DNA of 64,000 nucleotides from Azospirillum sp. B510 (GTDB lineage Bacteria > Pseudomonadota > Alphaproteobacteria > Azospirillales > Azospirillaceae). Below, piece by piece: positions 27,401-35,485 of this stretch. Where the stretch lies: contig NC_013858.1 in NCBI RefSeq assembly GCF_000010725.1, positions 434,001 through 498,000 on the forward strand. The letters run 5' to 3'. Below the pieces are notes generated by a model, which saw only the letters and a program-made list of their open reading frames with translations, did no database searches and was not told the origin of the DNA. The first letter of the stretch is position 1; each line of letters begins with the position of its first letter. The translations under genes were made by a program, and so were the position numbers.

Positions 27401-27880
27401 GGAGAAATCCTTGTCGTTGCCGAGATGGACGAGATTGGCGGTCCGGCCGCGCGCCTCCTCATGGTCGTCCAGCTCGTTGAGCAGATAGCTGGTGACGACG
27501 CCGCCGGTGCCGACCACCACCCCGATCTTCTCCGGGACGCCGCCCGGGCAATGTCCGGCATCCTCGAAGGCGTGCCAGGCGACCTCCAGCAGCATACGGT
27601 GCTGCGGATCCATCAGGCAGGCTTCCTTGGGCGACACTTCGAAGAATTCGGCGTCGAAACGGTCGATCCCACGGATCACGAACCCCGACTTCACGAAATC
27701 CGGATCCCGCAGATGCTCTGCGGAAACCCCGGCCGCCAGCAACTCCTCATCGCTGAACCGGGTGATCGATTCGACGCCCTCGCACAGATTCCGCCAGAAC
27801 TGGTGGTAATCGTCGGCCCCGGGCACCCGGCAGGCCATGCCGATGATTGCGATGTCCGTGTCGTTCCGCCCTGCGCTCAT
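21407..27880 (-). CDS. Type I polyketide synthase, KS-AT-DH-KR-ACP-TE
   Basis: 2157 residues, one complete module with no N-terminal docking domain. KS about 8-435 (C181 in TACSTSL, H317 in CHGTG, H357 in NIGHPE); AT about 545-850 (GQGSQ, S639 in GHSVGE, HAFH at 742-745, which predicts malonyl-CoA); DH about 925-1200 (H947 in the HxxxGxxxxP motif, D1113 in DACLH); KR about 1465-1690 (GGLGALG, S1599/S1600, Y1613, N1617, LDD at 1556-1558 as in B-type KR); ACP with phosphopantetheine site S1773 in LGLDSL; Gly/Gln-rich linker; TE about 1890-2140 with GHCLGG (C1963) and H2119. No ER. A free-standing module of this kind may work iteratively. Cytoplasmic. No phosphopantetheinyl transferase is in the window. 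Confidence 0.93.
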   Translation of the reverse strand: MSAGRNDTDIAIIGMACRVPGADDYHQFWRNLCEGVESITRFSDEELLAAGVSAEHLRDPDFVKSGFVIRGIDRFDAEFFEVSPKEACLMDPQHRMLLEVAWHAFEDAGHCPGGVPEKIGVVVGTGGVVTSYLLNELDDHEEARGRTANLVHLGNDKDFSSTRLSYKFDLTGPSINVQTACSTSLVAVHLACRSIRTGECGTALAAISTVRVPEALGYRTQKGSIYSPDGHVRTFDADSRGTVFGSAVAAVLLKDLRQAIADGDPIHAVIKATAVNNDGADKASYSASSVAGQAGAMLEALDAAGVSPDEIGYVECHGTGTVVGDPIEIHALTHAFRTSTERVGFCPVGSVKPNIGHPEQAAGLASLIKTVLAIRHGRIPPTINVRTLNPVIRFDGSPFFVNTELSDWPADGKPRRALVNSLGIGGTNGVVILEEAPKFPTEVPAEPAHPVATDDASGLPAIAERPVHVAVLSAKSETALSQLLEQHRLWLEANPDASLGDVCHTLAVGRGHFTHRYAASAATTAELAGKLALGGPIAGRGGRRRIGFLFSGQGSQIPGMARDLYRTQPVFRAALDRCAEALRPHLETGLLDILFAADATADLIHQTAYTQPALFAVEVALAELLGSWGIRPDAVVGHSVGEFAAAHLAGAYTLEAAAGLIAARGRLMQALPAGGAMAAVFADEETVRKAIADSGVDPDEIGVGAVNGPQSTVLSGSAEAVGRLTAILETQGIAARPLKVSHAFHSPLLAPAMPELRAAAAAAPASAPRLLWISNLTGGPVTEAPSADYWCDHALKAVRFADGVRAMAAEGITDFIEIGPGKSLLALGQTTAQGEGLAWLATIGRDGAAWKELAETAAVLYRRGHRIDWQAFDRPYAVRRIPLPTYPFQRERHWIDRAGDRAGRGAAAGPQRIPGQGWPGRRVRSPLRDIQYESVLDARNPAWMTDHRVHGRMVLPTTAALTALLQAAAPHFGSAPLAIQDFSYHEALILPDDGERAVSLLLSPGEGSTLDARLSSSGGDDAPWIPHITGRLRPGEVLRQPPLDLAAVRGRCGEGLPADRVYGALAAIGLTYGPAFRGVQTLWRGDGEVLAQVRLPDIVAAADGDPPHPALLDACLHIYPAVIEEYGDFVAPPLPTRTLHLPVAIEGFAMAADGRREVWAYARRRSAGEDGTPDGTVVVDIDILDLEGHPVAEIAGLTLKPVPVSAFAEHRTAADWLYRVSWKPSPAMEVAARTATAPSHWLILADDGGVGQALAARLTAQGATCRLLSLDGIAAEDGMAVGAAEFAEPIDSLIRNAGGGPAGVVSLWGLDAHLDPDGDAEIEPARRRAFGNLLLLTQALAEARNRHPAVPRLWVVTRNAVSATGTEPPQAVVQGGLWGFGRSVSLEAPALWGGLADLEAADADGSEVEVAALADHLLRDDGEDQVAFRDRTRYVARFVRQPVPERSAQPVATTLATAGSSVAGCWLITGGLGALGVETARWLIQSRGVRDLVLASRRGADDPAAKPVIEMLEGLGARVTVAKADIGRRKDVQRLLQKLGRGSVPLRGIVHSAGVLDDATIPQMGWEKFRRATIPKLDAAWYLHRYSRDLPLDAFVVYSSILSLFGAGGQVNYTSGNGCLDALVTHRRRLGLPALAINWGPWAAVGLATLSGEQGEAIWRARGLIYIPPEVGAEALDAVVGSEIEQAAVTINDWTAFARQFTRPPRYYEEVLPAAAVAESAEPAALPDGLTSTEPAQRRSALVAVIGQQVMATLGLTKPVDPTRPLRELGLDSLMAVTLINRVEAGLSVRIPAVVLIRGPSIEELVDEVWPDLKGAGGPAVPGPDRTVRAEAVREVVRSAPVNGQGSGQGQAQGAFRPAGRPEGRNGAYSGGDNGSPWLVTIGRRREPRMRLICFPFAGGGSAVFRDWANGIDPTVEVLAVEPPGRLARITEDPVHELGVFVDRVLDALAGRLDRPIALFGHCLGGLTMYEVARKLISERGVTPQHIFVSGARAPDRVQEVGRFEKKLGRAMMGMPGYRPEIPPYRQSEQVFAAMLRHFDMAATEQFLRDPELRRLMLPAVRAEFEMTMNYRFQPTRPWDVPLTCFISYGDPYVSREDVLGWGRFTNSRFQVHIRRGSHYSIVEDALFIQSTINHELASPSAETVGRISTPRTVRTS

Positions 27881-28015
27881 ACCGATGCCCGTCCGATGTT
27901 CGTCATAGGGTTATTCACGCCGCGCCGACAGCGGAGCCTGTCCTGAGACGCCGTCGCGGCCGGCAGCAGTTAAGGGTGGCGGCCTCCACCCGCCGGGGTT
28001 CACCGCGGGGCGGCG

Positions 28016-28510
28016 TCACCAGATTTCCTCATCCTCCGCCTGCCGGTCCTCGTCATCCGTCGCCGCCAGAAAGGCGGTGGCGGCTAGCTCGCGGGAAAAG
28101 CCACCAAGGACATCCAGCTCCTTGAGATCCCCGATCGAGCTGTCCACCGTCTTTTCGACGGCGGCCGCCCCGCCGAGCGCCGTTCTCAACGCCCAGCCGA
28201 GAAGGTTGAGTTGGAGGTCGATCGCCGCGCCCGCCACCCCCTTCGCCATGGCGCCGGGGGCCTTGAGCATTCCGGCCGCGACCAGGGCTGGCACGGCTGC
28301 GGGCCCGCCCGCCAGGTCGCCCGAGGTTGCCTTGTCAAGCAGTGCGGCGCCGATCCGTTGGATTGCCTGCGCCCCTGGAAGGCCGGGGAAAGGCGGTAGG
28401 GCATCCTGCCTTTGCAGGATGCCGAAGGGCCAGGGAAGCCGGACATCATCACCATCCTGCTCCACAGCGAACCCCTGCGCGTCTTTCTCTCCAGGAAATC
28501 CACTCTTCAT
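28016..28510 (-). CDS. Unknown 164-residue protein in the PKS locus
   Basis: Start chosen at ATG 28510 with AGGG upstream; a start 24 bases earlier is open but would place that site inside the gene. The first 45 residues are polar and probably disordered, residues about 50-130 are Ala/Gly/Leu-rich with amphipathic helices (AVPALVAAGMLKAPG, AAIDLQLNLLGWAL), and the tail is acidic (ATDDEDRQAEDEEIW). No catalytic motif recognised. It lies between the PKS and the type II thioesterase on the same strand, so a role as a small partner of the synthase or of membrane association is possible. Confidence 0.6.
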   Translation of the reverse strand: MKSGFPGEKDAQGFAVEQDGDDVRLPWPFGILQRQDALPPFPGLPGAQAIQRIGAALLDKATSGDLAGGPAAVPALVAAGMLKAPGAMAKGVAGAAIDLQLNLLGWALRTALGGAAAVEKTVDSSIGDLKELDVLGGFSRELAATAFLAATDDEDRQAEDEEIW

Positions 28511-28719
28511 CGCGCATCCCTTTTCATGGAACAAAAAAGTTGTATTTCATGAAAAATCTCCAGGCAATAAAAATATTCATTCAAACCATCAAACTACCTA
28601 TTACTGTATTATTATATATCAAATCCATTAAAAGTGATCGCGTCCAGCAGGGACGGTCCACAGCGGCCGTGAGGCGTCGCGGGTGCGGAATTGGGGGCGC
28701 AGCCGACGGGATCGGCGCC

Positions 28720-29490
28720 TTATGTCCGTAGGTCTCGGGCGATGACGGCGAGAAGGTCCGACTCGCACGGTTCAAGATAGAAATGTCCACCGGGAAACAG
28801 CACCCGCCGATAGCCGGTCTTGGTCAACGCCGCCCAAGTATCGAGATCGTCCGGATCGCAGGCCGGATCATCCGTGCCGCCAAAAGCCGTGATCGGACAG
28901 TTCAAACGGGGGGCAGCCGGCAACCGGTAGGTTTCAAGCAACTCCAGGTCGGCCCGGAAGACCGGCAATACGGAGTGGAGGAATTCAGGATTGCGCAGTA
29001 CCGCCGGAGGCGTTCCGCCGAAAGCGTGCAGCACTTCCACCAACCCGGCATCCGAGCGCGTATGCAGCGAGGCGAGCGCGGTTCCGCGACTGGGCGGGGT
29101 ACGGGCGGATACGAACAGGTGTTCCGGACCACGGCCGCCAGGGCCACGCAAGGCGTGGGCGGCGGCATAGGCCACAATCGCGCCCATGCTGTGACCGAAA
29201 ATCGCGAATGGCCGGTCCAGCAGACCAGCCAGAGCGACGGAGAGAGCGTCGAGCAGCGCGTCCATGCGGCGGAAAGGGGGCTCCAGAACACGCGCCCCAT
29301 GGCCGGGAAGCTGTACCGGGCACACCTCCAGATCGGGCGGAAGCCGATCGCACCATGAGCGGTAGAGAGCCGCGCTGCCGCCGGCATGGGCGAAGCAGAA
29401 CAGCCGCATCGCCGCGGAAGGACGCCCCCCCTCCGGCTCCAGCCACAAAGGCCGCACGGTCCTATCGTCACGAGGATCCGGAGTCATCAC
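28720..29490 (-). CDS. Type II thioesterase (alpha/beta hydrolase)
   Basis: 256 residues. LFCFAHAGGSAALY near 30 (oxyanion region), nucleophile elbow IFGHSMGA near 97-104, acid TDDPACDP near 215 and H in PGGHFYLE near 236: the GrsT/RifR-type editing thioesterases that clear stalled or wrong acyl groups from carrier proteins. Unlike the PKS's own TE domain it has the ordinary serine. Transcribed with the PKS direction, separated from the 164-residue gene by about 210 A+T-rich bases, so it may have its own promoter or be the operon head. Confidence 0.9.
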   Translation of the reverse strand: MMTPDPRDDRTVRPLWLEPEGGRPSAAMRLFCFAHAGGSAALYRSWCDRLPPDLEVCPVQLPGHGARVLEPPFRRMDALLDALSVALAGLLDRPFAIFGHSMGAIVAYAAAHALRGPGGRGPEHLFVSARTPPSRGTALASLHTRSDAGLVEVLHAFGGTPPAVLRNPEFLHSVLPVFRADLELLETYRLPAAPRLNCPITAFGGTDDPACDPDDLDTWAALTKTGYRRVLFPGGHFYLEPCESDLLAVIARDLRT

Positions 29491-29544
29491 GCGGCGCTCT
29501 CTCCCTGTCCCTTGTTGCCGTCCGGACGATGCGCGATCCCCACC

Positions 29545-31659
29545 TCACCCCATCCGACGCAGGGTCTGCTGCCGACCGGCGATGTGCTGTCCAAGCCAAG
29601 TCCTGAGAAGATCCGCGATCGCCCTGCCGGTTCCGGCACCGTCGGTCTCAAGACGCTCCTCAAGCGTGGACAGGTTCGCCGGCAACGCCAGGAGTCCGGC
29701 ATCCCTGCCGGAAGCGCCGGACGCCTCCTGCCGCAGATGCGTGACGGCATAGGCCTTGAATTCGGCCAGGGCGACCCGAATGTCCTTGGCTGCCCCCGAC
29801 GAGGATGCGAGCTCGGCGAAGCGGTTCAACAGGGCGACCAGCATCTTGTGCTCGTCGTCGGTCTCCGCCTCGCCGCTGACCAGATCGGCGCTCCAAGGCA
29901 TGAACACCGTCTCCGCATTGCCGGATTCCAGCTCCTCCAGCCGCGCGGCATCGACCGCCCGGACGCTGACCAGGAAGGTGCCCACCAGCACGTTCAGATC
30001 GCCGGCCTGACCGGTCAGGCTACCGGCGGCATCCAGCAGGCTCCGGGCCGACCGACCCGTCTCTCCGGCCCCTTCACGGACACCGTCGATATTGGCCGAG
30101 ACATCGCGCGTGCCATCGGCGGCCTGCTGGGCATTGCTGGCGATCTCGCTGGTGGCGCCGCCCTGCTGTCCCACCGCGGCGGCGATGGCCGCTCCGATGT
30201 CGCTGTTCTGGTTGATGATCGAGGTGATCTCGCGGATCGCTTCGATCGCGGCCCGGGTCGCGGCTTGCACTTCCTGGATCTGCCGGGTGATGTCGTCGGT
30301 CGCCTTCGCCGTCTGGTTCGCGAGGGTCTTCACTTCCTGCGCGACGACCGCGAAGCCCTTGCCGGCCTCCCCCGCGCGTGCGGCCTCGATCGTGGCGTTC
30401 AGGGCGAGAAGATTGGTCTGTCCGGCGATCGCGGTGATCAGGCTGACGACTTCACCGATCTTGCGCGTGGCGGTATCGAGACCGCCGACGAGTTCGTTCG
30501 CGCGATGCGAAGCCGACACGGCCCGCGAGGAGATTCGCGACGATTCGGAGACCTGCTGGTTGATTTCGGCGATCGACGCCGAAAGCTCCTCGACACTCGC
30601 GGCCACCCTCTGGACGTTCGCCGACGCCTGCTGCGACGCGACGGCGGCGCCGGATGCCTGGCCTTCGGTATGATCGGCGATCGACAGCATCGTTTCGGCG
30701 GTGCGCTCCAGCGAATGGGCGGCGGCGGCAACCCCATCCACCGCCACGCCGGCCCGTTTGTCGAAATCGCGGGCAAGCCGCTCCAGCGCCTCGACCCGCT
30801 GCTGGCGGATGCGGCTTTCAAGCGCCTGCCGCGCGGTTGACTGGGCAAGGGCGATCTGGGCCTGCTTGAACACCTCCACGCTGCCGGCCATCCGACCGAT
30901 CTCATCACGACGGCCGACTCCGACGACATCCACCGCGGCATCGCCGTCGGCCAGTCTGGTCATGGTCGTCGCGAGTTGGAGAACCGGCCGGCCGATCGCC
31001 CGCGTGATGACTCCGACGAGGACGACAGCGCCGACAACCGCCAGCACCAGCAGGACGCCCGTGCGGATCATCGCGTCGGCGGCTGCGGTATCGGCTTGCC
31101 GGAACGCTGCGGCGCCCCGCTTTTCCGTCAGATTGGTGATGTCCAACAAGGCCGAGTGCAGATCGCCGAACATCTGTTCGATCGTGACCAGGGTGAGACC
31201 CGCCGATTCGGGATCGGCGTCGGCCATCAGCAGAAGGCTGCCGATCTGGCCGTCATAGACCTTGACGTTCTGCAACAGCTTCTGCAGCGCATCCTTTTCC
31301 TGCTGGCTTGCCGAGGGGGCTTCAGCCAGCCGCTGGATGTCCGCGACGGCGCCGGACAGTCGCTTGGTGATCGACGCGCCGAGCGCCGCGATCTTCTGCG
31401 GCTCGATCTTGTTATGATACCACAGCATCAGCCGATGCATGTCGCCCTGGCTCTGGATCAGCGCCTCCGCGATGCCGGACGTGGTCCGGAACTCGACGAA
31501 ACCGGTTTGATGAACCTCGGCAAGGCCATTGCGGCTCACCATCGCGCTCCAGGCGGCGACTCCCGCGATGGCGACCATGAACAGCAACAATACCGCCGAA
31601 AGGGTGCCGATCTTGAAGCGGATCGACAGATTTTCGAACCAGCGGACTAGCATCGACAT
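29545..31659 (-). CDS. Chemoreceptor with degenerate hemerythrin tail
   Basis: 704 residues. Membrane helix at about 17-40, periplasmic helical sensor (about 41-195), second helix at about 197-217, HAMP, then the methyl-accepting signalling domain with the conserved hairpin tip ([21 protein letters not shown]). The last 118 residues (587-704) resemble bacteriohemerythrin: H604 in TDDEH, H641 and E645, H692 in WLGQHI. The HxxxH pair is replaced (LPANLS), and the last Asp ligand reads Gln (Q697), so a normal di-iron site is unlikely. It signals to CheA/CheW, not encoded here. GGGAG lies 9 bases before ATG 31659. Confidence 0.85.
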   Translation of the reverse strand: MSMLVRWFENLSIRFKIGTLSAVLLLFMVAIAGVAAWSAMVSRNGLAEVHQTGFVEFRTTSGIAEALIQSQGDMHRLMLWYHNKIEPQKIAALGASITKRLSGAVADIQRLAEAPSASQQEKDALQKLLQNVKVYDGQIGSLLLMADADPESAGLTLVTIEQMFGDLHSALLDITNLTEKRGAAAFRQADTAAADAMIRTGVLLVLAVVGAVVLVGVITRAIGRPVLQLATTMTRLADGDAAVDVVGVGRRDEIGRMAGSVEVFKQAQIALAQSTARQALESRIRQQRVEALERLARDFDKRAGVAVDGVAAAAHSLERTAETMLSIADHTEGQASGAAVASQQASANVQRVAASVEELSASIAEINQQVSESSRISSRAVSASHRANELVGGLDTATRKIGEVVSLITAIAGQTNLLALNATIEAARAGEAGKGFAVVAQEVKTLANQTAKATDDITRQIQEVQAATRAAIEAIREITSIINQNSDIGAAIAAAVGQQGGATSEIASNAQQAADGTRDVSANIDGVREGAGETGRSARSLLDAAGSLTGQAGDLNVLVGTFLVSVRAVDAARLEELESGNAETVFMPWSADLVSGEAETDDEHKMLVALLNRFAELASSSGAAKDIRVALAEFKAYAVTHLRQEASGASGRDAGLLALPANLSTLEERLETDGAGTGRAIADLLRTWLGQHIAGRQQTLRRMG

Positions 31660-31834
31660 CTAGACATACTCCCGGGTTTAGGTACCCGATCGCGAATGGG
31701 CATCCCGTCCCGAATAGGCACCCCATCTGGACTGGAGTGCGCCACCCAACGGCTCGGCCTTGGCCTCCGGCGCCGCTCCGGCCATGATCGCGCCCGGACG
31801 CTGCCGCTTGGTCATCGAGCCGGTCAGCCAGGGT

Positions 31835-32302
31835 TCAGGTCTTTGGCTTATAAGCACCAACGCCGACATAGAAGGTGTCGAAGGGAATGACATAGCTGGT
31901 CTTCGGCTCGATCTTCCCGGTCGCCAGATTGAGGAACATGTAATCCACCCAGCCGGCCTTGCCACCCGTCTGGGCGAAGATCGCCATATCTTTGACGAAC
32001 AGCTTTCCGGAAGCGTCCTTGAGTTCAAGCATGTTCTTGCCGACAAAGGTCGTCTTGCCGTGGGCATACATCATGCCGTCATAGCCGATCACGAAGACAT
32101 ACAGGTCGCGGTCGACCCATTTCTGCTTCGGATCGTTGAACTGAGCCGACGCCGCGTCCCGACCGATTTCACGAACCAGGGTCGCGGCGCGTTCCGCCAA
32201 CGCCTTGGCGTCCTCCAAAGACGCGTACTCTTCCGCCCGTGCGGCTCCGAAGAAGGGCATGACGAGAAGAAGCCCAATGATTACAAATATGAAACGCCGC
32301 AT
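31835..32302 (-). CDS. Secreted Cache-domain protein
   Basis: 155 residues. Signal peptide (residues 1-22, MRRFIFVIIGLLLVMPFFGAARA) then a single Cache domain: YVFVIGYDGMMYAHG, FVGKNMLELKDASG, WVDYMFLN. Solo Cache proteins of this kind are periplasmic small-ligand sensors without their own output and may present a ligand to a receptor. It is 175 bases upstream of the hemerythrin-tailed chemoreceptor on the same strand, which makes a sensory partnership reasonable. ATG 32302 has GAGGGG upstream; the longer open frame lacks a site and spoils the signal peptide. Confidence 0.82.
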   Translation of the reverse strand: MRRFIFVIIGLLLVMPFFGAARAEEYASLEDAKALAERAATLVREIGRDAASAQFNDPKQKWVDRDLYVFVIGYDGMMYAHGKTTFVGKNMLELKDASGKLFVKDMAIFAQTGGKAGWVDYMFLNLATGKIEPKTSYVIPFDTFYVGVGAYKPKT

Positions 32303-32570
32303 TTCAATCCCCTCACAAGCCTTGCGGTAGAAAATCGTCAATTACTCTCTACAACAGGGGTGTTTTTTCCGCAACCGCTCATCGTCGAATTGACGGACTC
32401 ACGGAGTTGCGACGGTCGCGATCCGCTGGGCCGGCGGAGCGCATTTGCCGCGTGCCCTCCGCCGGGTACCGTCCAACCGAATGGACGTGCTGCGTGAGGC
32501 CGCAGGCGATCGGCCGGGAGCCGACCACCCGCGGACGACCGAAGGCGCGTTTGACAAAACGGGTACGGCG

Positions 32571-34181
32571 TCACCCGGCGGCCAGGGTGTTGGCGCGCAA
32601 TTCGAACTTCTTGATCTTGCCTGACGCCGTCTGCGGGAACCGGTCCAGGAAGGTCCAGCGCCTGGGGATTTTGAAGGATGCCAGGTGATTGCGGCAGAAG
32701 GCGTCCAGTTCCTCGGCACTCGGCCGGTGGTCGTCCTTGACGCGGACGAAGGCGGCGACCACTTCGCCCCATTCCGGATCGGGAAGACCCACCACGGCCA
32801 CGTCGACGACCGACGGATGGGTGAACAGAATCTCTTCGATCTCTCGCGGGAAGACGTTCTCTCCGCCACGAATGATCATGTCCTTCAGCCGTCCGTGGAT
32901 CCGGCAATAGCCGTGGACGTCCATGCTGCCGAGATCGCCGGTATGCAGCCACCCGTCGGGGTCGAGCGCGGCCGCCGTAGCGACGGGGTCATCGAAATAG
33001 CCTTTCATGGTCAGATAGCCGCGGGTACAGATCTCGCCGCTCACGCCGAACGGCACCGTCTTCCCTGTCGCCTGGTCGATGACCTTGACCTCGGTCCGCG
33101 GCAAAGGCCTTCCGACGGACCGGCGCCAGTCGGGAACCGAGTCGTTGGGAAGCGTATGGGTGATGTAGGGCGACGCTTCGGTCTGGCCGAAGCCGATGGC
33201 CACCGTCAGACCCAGTTCGGCTTCGGCCCGTCGGATCAGTTCCGGCGGGACCGGCGCCCCCCCCAGAGTCACCATGCGCCAGGAAGACAGATCACGCCGG
33301 CGGCTGCCGGCCTGTTCAAGAAGGCGGATCAGCATGGTGGGAACGCACAACACCATGCTGCCGCCTTCCGATTCGATCAGGTCCAGGATCAGGGCAGGAT
33401 CAAAACCATGGGGAAGGACTTGGGCGCCTCCGGTCTGCAGGGCGCCAAGGGTGGTCAGGCCACAACCCGCCGTGTGGAACAGCGGCATAGGGTTTACCCA
33501 GACGTCGTCCGGGCCCATGCCAATGGTGCGGGCATAGAAACGGCCATTGTTGACCAGCCCGCGGTGGCAAAGCATGGCGCCCTTGGGAAAACCGGTGGTT
33601 CCCGAGGTGTATTGGATTTGCGCGATGTCATCGGGAGCGACCGGAGGAAGTGCCTGATCGACCGACCCGGATGCGATGAACCCGGCCCAGTCGGACAGAG
33701 GAATCACGTCGCGCAGCCCCGGCAGGCCCGGACGTACGGCCTCGACCACCGCCATCATATCGCGCCCGCGGTATTCCGGCTGGACGAACAGTCCGCTGGC
33801 GCGGGAATGCCGCAGCACATAGGCCAACTCGTTGGGCAGGAACGCGGGATTGACCGTGACCAGGGTCACGCCGGCCAGCGCCGCGCCGAATTCCAGCATC
33901 ACCCACTCGGGGCAGTTGGCGGCCCATACCGCCACATGCTCGCCGGGGCTGAAGCGTGCCAAAATCGCCCGCGCCACACGTTCCGCTTCGGTCAGCAGAT
34001 CCGAGAAGCTCCAGCGGCGTGTTGGGATGCCGGGCGCCCCATCGATCAGAGCGCAGCGCGGGCCCCAATTCGCGGCAGCGGAACGCAGTGCCTCACCAAT
34101 GGTTTGCTCAAGCACCGGCTCCGTCCATGAGCCTTTCCAATAGGATAGATTCAGGGAATAAACGCAATCATCGCCCTTCAT
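32571..34181 (-). CDS. AMP-dependent acyl-CoA synthetase/ligase
   Basis: About 536 residues, normal for the ANL superfamily. P-loop YTSGTTGFPKG near 190, GFGQTEASPY near 330 (A5-like), YCRIHGRLKDMIIRGGENVFP near 425 (hinge and adenylate binding) and the C-terminal lysine in ASGKIKKFE. It activates a carboxylic acid as the adenylate and transfers it to CoA, most like fatty-acyl or medium-chain ligases (FadD-like). ATG 34181 has GGAG 9 bases upstream; ATG 34196 is also in frame. It could supply an acyl starter for the nearby PKS, though a chemotaxis unit lies between them. Confidence 0.88.
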   Translation of the reverse strand: MKGDDCVYSLNLSYWKGSWTEPVLEQTIGEALRSAAANWGPRCALIDGAPGIPTRRWSFSDLLTEAERVARAILARFSPGEHVAVWAANCPEWVMLEFGAALAGVTLVTVNPAFLPNELAYVLRHSRASGLFVQPEYRGRDMMAVVEAVRPGLPGLRDVIPLSDWAGFIASGSVDQALPPVAPDDIAQIQYTSGTTGFPKGAMLCHRGLVNNGRFYARTIGMGPDDVWVNPMPLFHTAGCGLTTLGALQTGGAQVLPHGFDPALILDLIESEGGSMVLCVPTMLIRLLEQAGSRRRDLSSWRMVTLGGAPVPPELIRRAEAELGLTVAIGFGQTEASPYITHTLPNDSVPDWRRSVGRPLPRTEVKVIDQATGKTVPFGVSGEICTRGYLTMKGYFDDPVATAAALDPDGWLHTGDLGSMDVHGYCRIHGRLKDMIIRGGENVFPREIEEILFTHPSVVDVAVVGLPDPEWGEVVAAFVRVKDDHRPSAEELDAFCRNHLASFKIPRRWTFLDRFPQTASGKIKKFELRANTLAAG

Positions 34182-34549
34182 CGAGTCTATCTCCATACTA
34201 TTGTATGTATTTGCCAGGCCATATGGGTGGCCTATTATATTTATTTAAATTATGAGTCAAGATGTCGGCAAATTTCCCTATGGCCTTCCGGTCAAGCTCG
34301 GAAAATATTCTTGAGGAGATTCGGGTCAGAGGCCCTATCGCTCCATATCCAGGATAACCACCTCCGCCATGCCATCGAATGCATGAGTGAAGGCGGCCCG
34401 GACATCGCATGAGGGTCCAGGCGAGCGTTCCGACGATGGTTATCCGCCGTGCCGAGTACCGCTTCCCCGTCCTCGGGTCCGTCCTTCCCCCTGGCCGAAC
34501 CAAGCCTATCCGACCGTCCGGGAAACGGGGACCAGCTCACCCCACGCCG
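34182..34549. other. Intergenic
   Basis: 368 bases between the ligase start and the XRE regulator end. The first 80 bases are A+T-rich and probably hold the ligase promoter; no repeat, terminator or credible frame seen. Confidence 0.4.
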
Positions 34550-34789
34550 TTACTCCACCGTCGGATCACCGGCATCGTCCGCGCCCCCGACTTCGTAGCT
34601 GAGAAGATCGCCCGGCTGACAGTTCAAAAAGGCGCATATCCGCTCAAGCGTATCGAAACGCACACCTTTCACCTTGCCGCGCTTGAGCAGTGAAAGATTC
34701 GCCTCTGTAATCCCGACATATTCGGCCAAGTCGCGTGACGTGACGTTGCGTTCCGCGAGCATGACCCCCAAGCGAACCTTGATCGGCAT
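34550..34789 (-). CDS. XRE/Cro-type regulator (YozG-like)
   Basis: 79 residues, essentially one helix-turn-helix domain (VTSRDLAEYVGITEANLSLLKRG, residues about 16-38; then FDTLERICAFLNCQPGDLLSY). This is the compact HTH_26/YozG type usually encoded next to a DUF2975 membrane protein, as here, where it starts 10 bases after the membrane gene. Cytoplasmic DNA-binding protein, probably controlling its own two-gene operon. Confidence 0.85.
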   Translation of the reverse strand: MPIKVRLGVMLAERNVTSRDLAEYVGITEANLSLLKRGKVKGVRFDTLERICAFLNCQPGDLLSYEVGGADDAGDPTVE

Positions 34790-34798
34790 TCGACCGGC

Positions 34799-35392
34799 CT
34801 AGACGAACTGGTTGTTTTCATCGGAAATCTCCACCGCTTCGGCCATTATCCAGGCGAATGCGGCGACGATTCCGGCAAAGATCAGCGCGATGAGGCTGTC
34901 CGAGCCGATGATCAGCGCGAAGGTTTTTTCTCCTTTCGGACCGTCCCAACTCAACAGCACGCTCAGGGCTGCGCCGGCCAAGGGTCTCAGGATCGCCGAG
35001 GCGGCGATTCCCAGTGAAAAGGCTTGCAGGCTACCGATCGACTGCGGCGTGAAGATGCGGCCCATCGCGAAGCCGGCAAAACAGCGACGGGCGCTCAACA
35101 AACCGAAGATCAGCGCGCCGAGTGGCACCATCGAAATTGCGAACGCCATGGCGCGCCTGGAAATGTCGAGATCGATGCCGGGGTCATACCGCACTCCGCT
35201 CTGGCCCAGCAACACCGGTGCGGGAGTCGCGATCCAGTAGAACAACATACCCGCGGCCAACAATGCCGACGTGACGAGGCATCCGGCCGCCATCCACCGG
35301 CTGAATCCCCGAATGCGGCTGATCCGCGCTTCGCGCCCCGCTCCGGGGACGCCGGCCGTCATTTGCGATGGTGCCACGATACCACTCCTCAT
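34799..35392 (-). CDS. DUF2975 membrane protein
   Basis: 197 residues with four hydrophobic segments (about 32-58, 80-105, 120-150, 165-190) and the C-terminal AEAVEISDENNQFV tail characteristic of DUF2975 proteins. Function unknown; the family is regularly paired with a small XRE regulator. A GTG at 35377 with AGGAG upstream may be the true start rather than ATG 35392. Confidence 0.82.
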   Translation of the reverse strand: MRSGIVAPSQMTAGVPGAGREARISRIRGFSRWMAAGCLVTSALLAAGMLFYWIATPAPVLLGQSGVRYDPGIDLDISRRAMAFAISMVPLGALIFGLLSARRCFAGFAMGRIFTPQSIGSLQAFSLGIAASAILRPLAGAALSVLLSWDGPKGEKTFALIIGSDSLIALIFAGIVAAFAWIMAEAVEISDENNQFV

Positions 35393-35485
35393 TCTCTGAG
35401 CTGCACCAGAGCTTGGAGGAAAATTTATCGTTTCACAATAATTTTTTTATGCTAGACAGTCTGAATGGCATCAAGGAGGCATGAT

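Noticed and set aside
23129-27946. A 1605-residue open frame opposite the PKS gene
   Set aside because: It is the antisense shadow of GC-rich PKS codons: no family motif, Arg/Gly/Gln-rich, while the other strand has every PKS catalytic motif.
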